A stretch of DNA of 64,000 bases from Amycolatopsis rubida (GCF_900115345.1 NZ_FOWC01000021.1:62001-126000), one strand, 5' to 3'. Counted from the first letter of the stretch, positions 24,472-33,055 are shown. Made by a program: numbers and translations. The notes: generated from the sequence alone by a model not told the origin.

Positions 24472-25845
24472 TTACCGCCGCACGGGACCTCCGACAACCT
24501 TTCCCGGGTTGAGAATCCCGTGCGGGTCGAGGGCGTTCCTGACCGCGCGGTGCAGGTCGAGAACCGCTGGTCCCAGCTCTTTCTCAAGCCCTGGCCGCTT
24601 CAGCAGGCCGACGCCGTGCTCGCCGGTCACTGTCCCGCCGAGTTCGAGCGCGTCGGCGACGATGTCGTCGAACGCGGCCTGCGCGCGGCGCTGCGCGTCG
24701 TCGTCCCCGGCCGGCGTAATCAGCAGCGGATGCAGATTCCCGTCTCCGATATGCGCGATATTGGCGATTTGCGTATTGTGCCGCTGCGCCGCCAGATCGA
24801 TCCGGGCGAGCATTTCCGGCACCAGATGCGTCGGCACGCAGACGTCCTCGGTGAGCACCGGGCCGAGCCGTTCGAGCGCCGGGTACGCCAGCCGCCGGGC
24901 GGCGAACAACGCGTCCGCCTCGGCCTCGTCGGTCGACTGCGCGGCCCAGGTCGCGCCCGCCTTCTCGAAGCACTCCACCATCACCGCGGCCTCGTGCCCG
25001 CCCGGCACGTCGCTGCGGCCGAGCAGCACCACGTTCGCGTCGGCGGACAAGCCCATGTTCTTCCAGGCGTCGACCGCGGCCAGGCAATGCCGGTCCACCA
25101 GCTCCAGCGCCGACGGGACGATCCCCGCCGCGCGGATCGCCGCCGCCGCCTCCCCCGCCGCGACCGTCGAGTCGAAGTAGCCCGCGACGGTCGCCTCCGG
25201 CGCGCGTTTCGCCCGCAGCCGCACGGTGATCTCGGTGATGACGCCGAGCGTTCCCTCCGAACCGACCATCAGCCCGGCGAGGTCGTACCCGGCCACGCCC
25301 TTCGCGGTCAGGCGGCCGAGCCGCACGAGTTCGCCGGTGCCGGTGACGACCTGCAGACCGAGCACGTAGTCGCGGGTCACGCCGTACTTCACGCAGCACA
25401 CGCCGCCCGCGTTGGTCGCGACGTTGCCGCCGATCGTCGACCACGGCGAGCTGGCCGGGTCCGGCGGGTACCACAGCCCGTGTTCCGCACAGGCCGCACG
25501 GAGATCGTCGTTGACCACTCCCGGTTCGACGACGGCGAGCCGTTCCACCGGGTCGATCTCCTTGATCTCGGTCATCCGGTCGGTCGCCAGCACGACGCAG
25601 CCGGCCAGCGCGTTCGCGCCACCGGACAATCCGGTTCCCGCCCCGCGCGGCACCACCGGCGTGCCGTGCTTGATGCATTGGCGCACGATCGCCCGCGCTT
25701 CGTCCGCGGTGCGCGGGCGGACCAGGACCGCCGGTTCGCCGTACGGGGCCCACTCCGCCTCGTCGTGCGCGAAGCTGCGCAGCACATCGGGGTCCCGCAC
25801 GATCCGGTCGTCCGGCAGGACGGTGTGCAGGTCGTCGATCAGCAT
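24472..25845 (-). CDS. FAD-linked oxidase, GlcD / D-lactate dehydrogenase type
   Basis: 457 residues. The FAD-binding domain of the vanillyl-alcohol-oxidase superfamily covers about 35-215 (VPRGAGTGLSGGANAL, STIGGNVATNAGG, VGSEGTLGVITEI). The oxidase C-terminal domain follows (HIGDGNLHPLLI, TGEHGVGLLKR) and ends DPHGILNPGK. These enzymes oxidise glycolate, D-lactate or other 2-hydroxyacids. No separate Fe-S subunit (GlcF) is adjacent, so it may work alone. Start ATG 25845. Confidence 0.9.
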   Translation of the reverse strand: MLIDDLHTVLPDDRIVRDPDVLRSFAHDEAEWAPYGEPAVLVRPRTADEARAIVRQCIKHGTPVVPRGAGTGLSGGANALAGCVVLATDRMTEIKEIDPVERLAVVEPGVVNDDLRAACAEHGLWYPPDPASSPWSTIGGNVATNAGGVCCVKYGVTRDYVLGLQVVTGTGELVRLGRLTAKGVAGYDLAGLMVGSEGTLGVITEITVRLRAKRAPEATVAGYFDSTVAAGEAAAAIRAAGIVPSALELVDRHCLAAVDAWKNMGLSADANVVLLGRSDVPGGHEAAVMVECFEKAGATWAAQSTDEAEADALFAARRLAYPALERLGPVLTEDVCVPTHLVPEMLARIDLAAQRHNTQIANIAHIGDGNLHPLLITPAGDDDAQRRAQAAFDDIVADALELGGTVTGEHGVGLLKRPGLEKELGPAVLDLHRAVRNALDPHGILNPGKVVGGPVRR

Positions 25846-25950
25846 GGGGGCTCCCGCGTTCTTTCCGGTCCGCTTCTCCCCGCCAGGTTAGGTCGAAATC
25901 CGGGCGGCTCGTTCGACGTATCGGCGAGCGCGAGCTTCGAGGAGGCAGCC

Positions 25951-26202
25951 GTGCACAGCACCGGCACCACCGTCACCCGCCGCGGGATTTCGATGCTGCG
26001 TGCCGTCGCCGCCGGGCGCGGACGCCTGACCTGCGGCTGCGAACCGGATCTGTTCGTGGGCGGCCTGCCGTGCGGCGACCAGTTCACCGCGCACGCGCTG
26101 GCACGCGCCGGTCTGCTGCGCGCGCGGGAACCGGGGCCGTTCGGGCAGCCGGTGCCCGCCGTGCTGACGCCGGCCGGGGAAGCACTGCTCGCCGCCGCCT
26201 GA
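25951..26202 (+). CDS. Small protein with CxC motif, unknown function
   Basis: 83 residues from GTG 25951, with GAGGAGG 5 bp upstream. Notable are TCGCEPDLFVGGLPCGDQ, giving three Cys that could bind metal, and a C-terminal half (AHALARAGLLRAREPG, VLTPAGEALLAAA) that resembles the wing of a winged-helix protein. It lies between the oxidase and MarR, in the same direction as MarR. No family recognised. Confidence 0.6.
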   Translation: MHSTGTTVTRRGISMLRAVAAGRGRLTCGCEPDLFVGGLPCGDQFTAHALARAGLLRAREPGPFGQPVPAVLTPAGEALLAAA

Positions 26203-26243
26203 CCCGGCTACGCTGACCAGCGAGAAACGGGAGGGCGGAGCAG

Positions 26244-26738
26244 ATGGCGTCCGGAGCATCCGGAACGGAGACAGCGCGGCGCAGGCGGCGCACCACAGTG
26301 GCGCTCAAGGAGTCGCTGCGGGAACTGCGCAATCAGCTGTCGCTGCTGAACCACCAGGTCGGCGGACGGCTGAAGCTCAAGGACGTCGACCTCGACTGCC
26401 TCGAACTGATCTCGACCGCCGGACCGCTGAGCCCGAGCGCGCTCGCCCGCCGCGCGGGCTTGCACCCGGCGACCGTGACCGGCATCCTCGACCGCCTGCA
26501 GCGCGGCGGATGGGTGGTGCGCGAACGCGATCCCGAAGCGGCCGACCGGCGCGCGGTCACCGTGCGGGCGGTGCCGGGACGCACCCAGGAACTGTTTCGC
26601 GTGTACGGCGGGATGAACTCGGCGATGGACGACCTGTGTGCCGGATACACCGAAGACGAACTCATGCTGATCGCCGGATTCCTGCGCCGCACCGCCGAAG
26701 CGGGCCGGGCGGCGACCGGCGAACTCTCCGCGGAATGA
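26244..26738 (+). CDS. MarR-family regulator
   Basis: 164 residues. A basic N-terminal tail (ARRRRRTT) precedes the MarR winged helix: LDCLELISTAGPLSPSALAR, then GLHPATVTGILDRLQRGGWV, and the wing RERDPEAADRRAVTVRA. MarR proteins usually repress nearby efflux or oxidative stress genes; the closest candidates here are the CxC protein, the oxidase and the exporter to the left. A GGGAGGGCGGAG Shine-Dalgarno region precedes ATG 26244. Ends at terminator 26744-26783. Confidence 0.87.
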   Translation: MASGASGTETARRRRRTTVALKESLRELRNQLSLLNHQVGGRLKLKDVDLDCLELISTAGPLSPSALARRAGLHPATVTGILDRLQRGGWVVRERDPEAADRRAVTVRAVPGRTQELFRVYGGMNSAMDDLCAGYTEDELMLIAGFLRRTAEAGRAATGELSAE

Positions 26739-26743
26739 CGGCA

Positions 26744-26783
26744 GGGCCTCGCCGCTTCGCCCGAGCGCGAAACGACGAGGCCC
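26744..26783. terminator. Hairpin between convergent MarR and sortase genes
   Basis: GGGCCTCG (26744-26751) pairs with CGAGGCCC (26776-26783) over a 24-base loop that has further partial pairing (GCTTCGC with GCGAAAC). Confidence 0.6.
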
Positions 26784-26802
26784 CGGTATCCGTCGGCGCG
26801 GC

Positions 26803-27387
26803 TCAGCCGTCGAGCGTGCCGTACACGATGATGTTGTCGAGATAGCTCTTCTTTTCGGCGTCGAACGCGCCGCCGCACGTGATCAGCCGGATCTGCGAAT
26901 CGGTCGTGTTGCCGTACACGGCTTCGGTGGGGAACGTCTTCTTCGCGATCTGGTCCACCTTGGTCACCGTGAACGAGGCCTTCGACCCGTCCTTGCGGCC
27001 GATGACGACCTTGTCGCCCTTCTTCATCTCGTGCAGCCGCCAGAAAATGCCCTTCTGGTGGTTGCCGTCGATGTGACCGAGGACGACCGCCGGTCCGACC
27101 TGGCCCGGTTTGGGTCCGAAGTGGTACCAGCCCGCCTGCAGCGGCTGGTCCACCGGCGGCACCTGGACGGTCTTGTCGTCGTTGAGGCCGAGCGGCACCA
27201 GCGACGAATGCGCGTCGATGCTGGGAACGTCGAGCGAGACCGGGTCCGCGACCTGCTGCGCGGCCGCCGCGGAACTCGCCGGGGCCGCGGCGGGCGGGGC
27301 CTGATCCGCCGAACCGCAGCCCAGCAGGGCGAAGTTCGCGACGAAAGCCAGCAGCAGCGCGAAAAGCCCGAACCGGGAACGCGTCAC
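26803..27387 (-). CDS. Class F-like sortase, possible lipoprotein
   Basis: 194 residues from GTG 27387. The N-terminal hydrophobic segment ends FALLGCGSADQ, a credible lipobox, so it may be lipid-anchored. The sortase barrel begins SLDVPSIDAHSSLVPLG. The catalytic His is in AVVLGHIDG and the Cys in RLITCGGAFD. In the last strand (YLDNIIVYG) I see no obvious catalytic Arg. It overlaps the upstream secreted protein gene by 4 bp (GTGA), an intimate pairing that points to that protein as substrate or partner. Confidence 0.82.
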   Translation of the reverse strand: MTRSRFGLFALLLAFVANFALLGCGSADQAPPAAAPASSAAAAQQVADPVSLDVPSIDAHSSLVPLGLNDDKTVQVPPVDQPLQAGWYHFGPKPGQVGPAVVLGHIDGNHQKGIFWRLHEMKKGDKVVIGRKDGSKASFTVTKVDQIAKKTFPTEAVYGNTTDSQIRLITCGGAFDAEKKSYLDNIIVYGTLDG

Positions 27388-28208
27388 CGGGCGGTCACCG
27401 CGGCCAGCGTGCCGTCGCCGGTCTCCGGCGCGCCGACCGGAACGACCGTGACCTGGCCGGGGCCTTCGGCGGGCGGGGCGGGCTTGCTCGGCTGGGTGGT
27501 CGGCGGAGTGGTGGGCGGGGTGGTCGGGTTGCCCGCGACCTTGGCGCAGGTGGCCGAGGCGAGGACGATGTCGCCCTTGCCGAGCGCGCCGGTGACGGCG
27601 CCGCCGAGCAGCTTGATGTGCAGCGCGTTGACGGTGAGGCTGCCGTCGGAGTGCTTGATCTGCTCGTTGACGATCACCTGGAGCACGCCGTCGATGCCGA
27701 GCTTCTGGTTCGGCTTGGTCGACACCGGGAGCTTGCCGATCTTGCCGAGGTCGAGGCCGGCCAGCTCGGACGAGGCGGTGATGCCGTCCGGGGTGGACTT
27801 GCACTCGGAACTGATCACGCGGGCCTTGGGGGTGGAGCCGGCGAGCGGGGCGAGCACCGGGAGCGCGGCGTCGACGATCGAAGCCTTCGCCTCGACCGGG
27901 CCCTTGCTGCCGTCCTGCTTCGCCGAGCTGCTGACCGCCTTGGCCGTGACCAGGCCCTTCAGCGGCACGTTCACCACCTGCGCGGACTCCGGGCCCTCGG
28001 TCGAGGAGGGCGCGATCTTGCCGGTGTCGACGGTGATTCCCTTGTCGCCGAGCACGCCGGGCAGCAGCGAGACCGAGGCGGACGCGCCGTAGGCCGAGCC
28101 GGCGGGCGCCTCGGCGGCGAGCGCCGACGGGGCGACGGCGGTGGCGAGCAAAGCCAGCGCGGGAACAGCGACCGCGACGGTCCGTCCGCGCAGCAGGGCA
28201 GAACGCAT
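27384..28208 (-). CDS. Secreted choice-of-anchor-type protein, probable sortase partner
   Basis: 274 residues. A signal peptide spans about 1-31 (ending ALAAEAP). The body is beta-rich with alternating polar and hydrophobic strands and only two Cys, as in actinobacterial choice-of-anchor proteins. A Pro/Thr-rich linker (TTPPTTPPTTQPSKPAPP) follows, then VPVGAPETGDGTLAAVTAR at the end. APETG resembles a sorting pentapeptide, but no C-terminal TM follows it. Immediately upstream of and overlapping the sortase gene. Probable 5' UTR of about 165 nt. Confidence 0.7.
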   Translation of the reverse strand: MRSALLRGRTVAVAVPALALLATAVAPSALAAEAPAGSAYGASASVSLLPGVLGDKGITVDTGKIAPSSTEGPESAQVVNVPLKGLVTAKAVSSSAKQDGSKGPVEAKASIVDAALPVLAPLAGSTPKARVISSECKSTPDGITASSELAGLDLGKIGKLPVSTKPNQKLGIDGVLQVIVNEQIKHSDGSLTVNALHIKLLGGAVTGALGKGDIVLASATCAKVAGNPTTPPTTPPTTQPSKPAPPAEGPGQVTVVPVGAPETGDGTLAAVTAR

Positions 28209-28379
28209 GAATTGTCCTTCCGAACATCAAGAATGGAGCCGCCGCACGGATCCCCGAATCCACGCGTGACCGAGCACAACTGTCGGTCCCTGGCAGAGCG
28301 CGACATTATCAAGACGCCCAGGAAACGCAAAGCAAGATCCGTCGCGCACCGCGCCCGCCCGGCGGTTCCGGTGACCACA

Positions 28380-28385
28380 ATTATC
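28380..28385 (-). promoter_or_regulatory. Candidate -10 element for the sortase operon
   Basis: On the minus strand this reads GATAAT, one base from the consensus TATAAT, in an AT-rich pocket. Transcription would begin near 28373 and give a leader of roughly 165 nt before ATG 28208. No good -35 is visible. Confidence 0.35.
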
Positions 28386-28412
28386 GCAATTTAACCACTA
28401 AAGAGTGATGTA

Positions 28413-28436
28413 ACGCGGCGTTGCCGCCGCGTTTTT
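28413..28436 (+). terminator. Intrinsic terminator with T tract, no gene assigned
   Basis: ACGCGGC (28413-28419) and GCCGCGT (28426-28432) form a perfect stem with loop GTTGCC, and a run of five T (28432-28436) overlaps the stem's last base. This is the only textbook rho-independent terminator I saw in the window. It would stop rightward transcription, yet no rightward gene lies between the sortase operon and here. Confidence 0.75.
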
Positions 28437-28716
28437 CTCACGCTGAGCCACCAGAACCGGGGCACCGATGGCGGATTGCCCCTCGCCCCACTCGGAGGGG
28501 TGATCCTGCGGAGGGTAGTCGTTGAACACCCTCCGCACTGTGACCGCTACCGCTCATTCCCGGCCCGCCAATTCGTCCCGCGACCGAGGGCCGTGCGGGC
28601 GGAAATTGTCCACAATGGAATCGACCGGAGCGGAACGAGCGAACGGGAAAAAGGGTACGAATTTCTTGCCCGGGGCGGTGACCAGCGGTAACGCTCAATC
28701 CGAGGCGTCGCTCCGC
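28437..28716. other. Intergenic stretch with no recognised gene
   Basis: This is the central part of the 592-bp gap between the sortase operon and the TIR operon. It contains a single perfect TTGTCCACA (28606-28614), identical to an actinobacterial DnaA box, and short GC hairpins. Open frames here are Arg-rich and lack Shine-Dalgarno sequences. Confidence 0.5.
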
Positions 28717-28775
28717 ACCGGCCGGACCGTGTTTCGTCCGGCAGTCCTGCCGCGACGAAACACGGTCCGGCCGGT
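28717..28775 (-). terminator. Very long hairpin ending the TIR/NTPase operon
   Basis: Arms 28717-28738 and 28754-28775 are 22 bp and perfectly complementary; inside the loop a further 5-bp stem CGGCA/TGCCG forms. It lies 25 bp past the last stop of the leftward operon. Confidence 0.75.
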
Positions 28776-28800
28776 CTGGTCTTCTTTCTGCCTGTCCGGC

Positions 28801-30294
28801 TCACTCCTGGTCCGCGCCCGAGCTCCCGGGGTGGGCGACGCGGTCGGTACGCTCCCCCGGCGCACCAGGATCCGGCCAGAGCAAAGCCGGTTCAGCGCCG
28901 TCTTGCGGCGAGCCGGAGCCCGACCTCCCGTCCGAGTTGTCTTGCTCTGCATCCGGAGCCCCTGGCTGTGTGCCGTCGCCCCCGCGGTCCGAAACCGGAT
29001 CAGGCGTCTCGTCCCGGCCGAACTCCGCCTTGTCGTCAGGAGCTCGGACAGCCATGACGTCGCGAGGCGACCCAGCATCAGCGTCGGCACCTTCTTCGTC
29101 CCGGTGAAACCATGCCCGCGCAGCCACATTGTCTTGAGCCTGCTGAGCGTGATCGTCGTACGCCGGGGAAGGCGAGCGGCCTTGGGCCGATCCGTCCTGG
29201 GGCAGCTCCTCCTGAACCGGTCCGGACGGCGACGGGTCCGGGTCCAACGCGCCAAAGGCCTCACGGACCTGATCGGCCAGGTCTGGTTTGCCCGCCCCGG
29301 CGAAAGAGCTGGCCAGCCGTTCAGCCAGCAGATCCCGTTCGGGTGCGTCTGCGTCCAGGCCAATCCCGTTCATCAGAGCTTCGACAAGATCGACCACGCT
29401 GTCCCGTGGTGATGGGTCGGAGACCGCTGGCGTGCGCTCGGACGCGGACACGTCCTCCGGAAACGCCATCTGCCCATAGCCCAGTTCCCGACCCGTCGCC
29501 GCCCGCACGTTGTTGGCGGCCGCCGTCAGCTCGGCGAGAGTGTTGATGTCCTTCACTACATTCGCCACGTCGTTGTTCTGCTTCACCAGCCACCAGACGA
29601 CCGCACTGCCGGTGTCGCTGAGAACGTCTTCTCCGAGATAACGCCGCCGGTCTTCCTCATGCTTGCGCTCGTACTCCCACACCAGCGCGTCTTTGCGCGT
29701 CTTCGCGAACAGCTCAAGCCGCTCGCGGTCGGCAGTCTCAAGATCGAGCCGCACGTCGGCAGCCGAAACCTCGACGAATCCGGATTTGTCCGGCCCTACC
29801 TTGCCTAACACGCTGTTCAGCCGATGCCGGACCTGTTCGTGGTCAAGAGGCAGTTCACCCGCCGTGATCGCCTTCGCTCGTTCCACGACTTCGTTGATCG
29901 CTACCGCACCCGGACTCGCGTGCACCGGCCCGCGCACCTCCGGGCATAACCGCCACCACACCGTCGCCGAGAACAGGAACCGGTAGTCCTCGCGCCTGCT
30001 CGGCAACGCAGTCGCGGTCACCTCCGTCCGCTCGAACCGAACCGGGGCTGGTTCCGGCACCGGCTCCGGCGCGGGCGGTTGCACAGCAGCCAGGTGCGCC
30101 GTCATGCGCCGGTCGACCTCGGACTCGTAGGCGATCCGGGCGCTGATCCGCTTGTGGACAGCTACTGGAATGATCACCAGCGGAAGCATGAGCATAAGCC
30201 ACAGCAGGGAGTCCAGTCCGATCGTGAGACCGATCGGAACACCGGCGCAGACAAGCAGTGCGATAGAGAGCGTGGCCTTGTCCGATGAAGTCAT
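28801..30294 (-). CDS. Membrane protein with long acidic tail, last gene of the TIR operon
   Basis: 497 residues. Two TM helices sit near the N-terminus (about 8-25 and 28-46: TLSIALLVCAGVPIGLTIGL, LLWLMLMLPLVIIPVAV). An alpha/beta region follows (about 85-260) with a helical stretch RKHEEDRRRYLGEDV, then a low-complexity acidic, Gly/Pro/Ser-rich tail (about 340-497). No family recognised. Its ATG overlaps the TGA of the NTPase-like gene by 4 bp, so it is translationally coupled. It could be the membrane-directed component of the system. Low-complexity tails of this kind are common in actinobacterial membrane proteins, so the role is uncertain. Confidence 0.75.
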   Translation of the reverse strand: MTSSDKATLSIALLVCAGVPIGLTIGLDSLLWLMLMLPLVIIPVAVHKRISARIAYESEVDRRMTAHLAAVQPPAPEPVPEPAPVRFERTEVTATALPSRREDYRFLFSATVWWRLCPEVRGPVHASPGAVAINEVVERAKAITAGELPLDHEQVRHRLNSVLGKVGPDKSGFVEVSAADVRLDLETADRERLELFAKTRKDALVWEYERKHEEDRRRYLGEDVLSDTGSAVVWWLVKQNNDVANVVKDINTLAELTAAANNVRAATGRELGYGQMAFPEDVSASERTPAVSDPSPRDSVVDLVEALMNGIGLDADAPERDLLAERLASSFAGAGKPDLADQVREAFGALDPDPSPSGPVQEELPQDGSAQGRSPSPAYDDHAQQAQDNVAARAWFHRDEEGADADAGSPRDVMAVRAPDDKAEFGRDETPDPVSDRGGDGTQPGAPDAEQDNSDGRSGSGSPQDGAEPALLWPDPGAPGERTDRVAHPGSSGADQE

Positions 30295-32276
30295 GATCGG
30301 CCTTTCTTCTCGCGGAGCGTGGTGGTATCCGAATCGACCACGCCCTGCGCTTCGTTGATCAGCTGGATGACAAGGAGCGCGAAGCGGGCACGTGACACGC
30401 GATCACCGCTCCGCGCCCAATCTCTGGCAGTCACATAGACGGTGGCGAGAGTCCGGGGATCGCCGCCCGCTCCGGCGAGCACCTCGCGAACGAGCAAGGC
30501 CGCGTCCGGAGCGTCCGCACCGGCGCATTCGCTCAGCCAGGTCCGCAGATGCTCCTGCCATTGCGGCGCGGGCAGGTTCGTCATGAGCGCGCGCCAGACC
30601 GCCTCGATGCACCTGCGCACAGTGGGATCGGACCCGAAGCGACGGCCTCGGACGTCAGTGCTCAGCACCAGCTTCGGACTGAGCACTCGCAGCGCCAGCT
30701 CTGTCTCGGATCGCCCCCGATCCGGCCGGGGAGGATGCTGCCGCAACCGCCAGGCGAGACGGCGGTAGAGCCGGAGATCGCTCGCGACCAGTTGGAGCAG
30801 CCGCTCCAGCGCATAACTGTCGACGCGGTCTCGATTTCGCTTGACCAAGTGGTTGAGCCTGGTGAGCGCCTCTTCCGGGTACTCCGCCGCCATCTCCGCC
30901 GCGCACAGATCGGCCAGCACCGCGGCAAACTGGCCCGGCAAGTCGCGCGCCCGCGCCCAAGTGTAGAACTGCTGCCGGAAGAACCGGCCGTGCCGCGAAT
31001 GTGCCAGCCCCCTCGACAGGACGGTCTGCACCTGATCTGGCCAATCCCGCGCCGGCGGCCAGTTCCTGACCAGCTGCGCCAGATCGTCTTGCAGATCTGC
31101 ATCAAGCAGTTGAATCGCCATCCGGTCAGCCAGCCGAAGCCGGGACGACCTGCTCAGCTCCTCCATGCCCACGAGGCTGGCGCTCCAGTCGTGGAGAACA
31201 TTGTGCAATCGCGGGTACTCCCGCCAGAAGTAGGCGGCGACCGCGCCGCCGTATCCAGCTTCCCGGAACCGGATCCCGCCATGCTCGTCCGCGGGCACCG
31301 CGGTGACCTCGCCCAGGTAGCTGGACAGCGAGATACGTTCCAGCAACGGAACCTCGCTCTCCGGATGCTCCACCTGCGTCAGCAGCTTGGCCGCAGCCGC
31401 GAAGACCACCCTGCGATGCTCGCCCTCCAGCATCGCCAAGGCCAGAGCGAGCGCGCGGACCACGCCGTCCTTCTTGCCGTCGAGAAGCTTCCGCGCTTCT
31501 TCAGTCCGGTCGGCAACCGCCTGCTGTGCTTCCCTGAGCAGATCCAGCAGCCGTTGGCCGCCTCGCGCCGACGACCGCGCCCTCTCGGCAAGACGTGCCA
31601 GATTGTTCATACTCGACGAAACCAACGAAGCGCAGAAGGCCTGGTACTCCGCCGGATCGAGGTCGCCGGACAGCCCGTCCGCAGCGAGATGCCGCCGCAG
31701 CACCACCGCCGGGTCCGGCCGCCCCAGCGGAACCAGGAACTGGCGGCTCTCGTCGAATTCGAACTGCTCCTCCACCGCCCGATCGACGATAATCACCAAT
31801 CTGGTCGATCTGGCTTTCGTGTGCGCCCGGAGATAGAGCGCCTTCTCCTTGAGCTTCGCGTAGTACTCGCTCTCGACCGAGGAAAGGTCAAGGAGAAGCA
31901 GGTCTCCGTCGGCAACGCTGTCCGGGTCGAACGCGTCTTCCTCCACTTCAGTCGGCAAGACCCGGAAAAGATGACTGGAATCAGCGTAAGTGCGCAGGAG
32001 CATCTTCGCCGCGGTCCGCATCCCGGCCCCGGCCGGCCCGGAAATGAGGACCAGCCGGCACTTCTCCAGCTTGTGCTGAGCCTGCGGAAAGCCTTCCGGT
32101 GGCTCGAACCTTCGATAAAGCCAGCCCAGATCCGACTCGTGGAGCAGGCCGAACGGCCGGCGCCGGTTGTGCGGGCCGGGGGTGTCGATGTTGTTGATCT
32201 GGGTGTATTGAGTGACCGGTGAACCCACGCCTGGCCGGGGAAGCGGGCCGGGCGACTCGCGCTCGCCCGCAGTCAA
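30291..32276 (-). CDS. Large NTPase-like (STAND-like?) protein with degenerate P-loop
   Basis: 661 residues from TTG 32276, whose TTGA overlaps the TIR stop; GTG 32228 is the alternative. After a flexible N-terminus (TQYTQINNID) comes CRLVLISGPAGAGMRTAAK, shaped like a Walker A loop but with Met-Arg where Lys-Thr/Ser is expected. A Walker B-like DGDLLLLDLSS follows about 70 residues on. The remaining 400 residues are helical and rich in Leu, Arg and Trp, as in the sensor arrays of STAND ATPases, without a clear TPR or WD pattern. It is sandwiched between the TIR and membrane genes with 4-bp overlaps on both sides, so the three products probably form one system. Confidence 0.7.
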   Translation of the reverse strand: MTAGERESPGPLPRPGVGSPVTQYTQINNIDTPGPHNRRRPFGLLHESDLGWLYRRFEPPEGFPQAQHKLEKCRLVLISGPAGAGMRTAAKMLLRTYADSSHLFRVLPTEVEEDAFDPDSVADGDLLLLDLSSVESEYYAKLKEKALYLRAHTKARSTRLVIIVDRAVEEQFEFDESRQFLVPLGRPDPAVVLRRHLAADGLSGDLDPAEYQAFCASLVSSSMNNLARLAERARSSARGGQRLLDLLREAQQAVADRTEEARKLLDGKKDGVVRALALALAMLEGEHRRVVFAAAAKLLTQVEHPESEVPLLERISLSSYLGEVTAVPADEHGGIRFREAGYGGAVAAYFWREYPRLHNVLHDWSASLVGMEELSRSSRLRLADRMAIQLLDADLQDDLAQLVRNWPPARDWPDQVQTVLSRGLAHSRHGRFFRQQFYTWARARDLPGQFAAVLADLCAAEMAAEYPEEALTRLNHLVKRNRDRVDSYALERLLQLVASDLRLYRRLAWRLRQHPPRPDRGRSETELALRVLSPKLVLSTDVRGRRFGSDPTVRRCIEAVWRALMTNLPAPQWQEHLRTWLSECAGADAPDAALLVREVLAGAGGDPRTLATVYVTARDWARSGDRVSRARFALLVIQLINEAQGVVDSDTTTLREKKGRS

Positions 32277-33001
32277 CGCCGCCCCTCGCCCTCCGCCGAG
32301 CCGTCGTCTTCCCTGACGTTGATGGTGCGTGCGTTGTTGAACGTGCCTGTCCCCGCATGGGTCGGACCATTGAACTGCGAACCGCCGACCACGTCGCCGT
32401 TGTACTGGTTTCCCGGGCCGCTGATGATCGTCCCGATCGACGGGTCGCGCCAAACCCCGCCTACGCCTCCGCCATGGACTTCGTTCCGCGTGGCGGATTC
32501 GCCTGTCTGCTTCGCGGGCTCAGTAAGATCTTTCAGCTCAGGGACGAAATCGAGCACATCCTGAGCGATCCGGTTCAGCAGGGTGTCAGGATCCCGGTGG
32601 TGGTAAACCTGGTACTGCAGATCCGCCAGCCGCTTGAGCCGCTGAGGCAACTCTTTGACCGGCAGCGGCGACTTCGCACGTTCGTCGACCACAGGGATCA
32701 CCCGCACCCCGTGGTCGAATGCCATCACCAGCTCGCGGTGAATCCAGTCTTCCGGATTGTCGATCTTGCGCCGTCCGGTCCCGTCGGCGGCGGTCAGCCA
32801 GGTGGGTCCGATGACGCACAACAAGACTTTGCTGCCCCAGACGCCGTTCTCCAGCGCTTTCTGGAACACTGCGCCTGCCTGAATCGACCGATGGTCCTTG
32901 AAGATGTGTTCGTCGCCGAATCGACGGCGCAAGTCCTGGTCGATGATCGTCGCCAACTGCTCGCCGTCCCCGGTCCGGTAATTCAAAAATACTTTAGGCA
33001 T
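32273..33001 (-). CDS. TIR-domain protein with Gly/Asn-rich C-terminal tail
   Basis: 242 residues from ATG 33001; GGAGG lies 10 bp upstream, inside an extension to GTG 33022. The TIR domain (about 1-145) has KVFLNYRTGDGEQLA (box 1), IFKDHRSIQAG, VLLCVIGPTWL and DWIHRELVMAF, where Glu90 occupies the catalytic position of NAD-cleaving TIRs. From about residue 155 the tail is Gly/Asn/Gln-rich: IISGPGNQYNGDVVGG, SQFNGPT and GTGTFNNART. Bacterial TIR proteins of this layout act as NADase effectors triggered by an associated sensor. First partner of the NTPase-like gene, overlapping it by 4 bp. Confidence 0.85.
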   Translation of the reverse strand: MPKVFLNYRTGDGEQLATIIDQDLRRRFGDEHIFKDHRSIQAGAVFQKALENGVWGSKVLLCVIGPTWLTAADGTGRRKIDNPEDWIHRELVMAFDHGVRVIPVVDERAKSPLPVKELPQRLKRLADLQYQVYHHRDPDTLLNRIAQDVLDFVPELKDLTEPAKQTGESATRNEVHGGGVGGVWRDPSIGTIISGPGNQYNGDVVGGSQFNGPTHAGTGTFNNARTINVREDDGSAEGEGRR

Positions 33002-33055
33002 GCTAAATAAACCTCCGTACACAAAGAACTCAACAAACGGGCACGCTCAGTGCGA

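Noticed and set aside
28606-28614. Perfect TTGTCCACA as part of a replication origin
   Set aside because: A single site; no cluster of boxes, dnaA or dnaN nearby.
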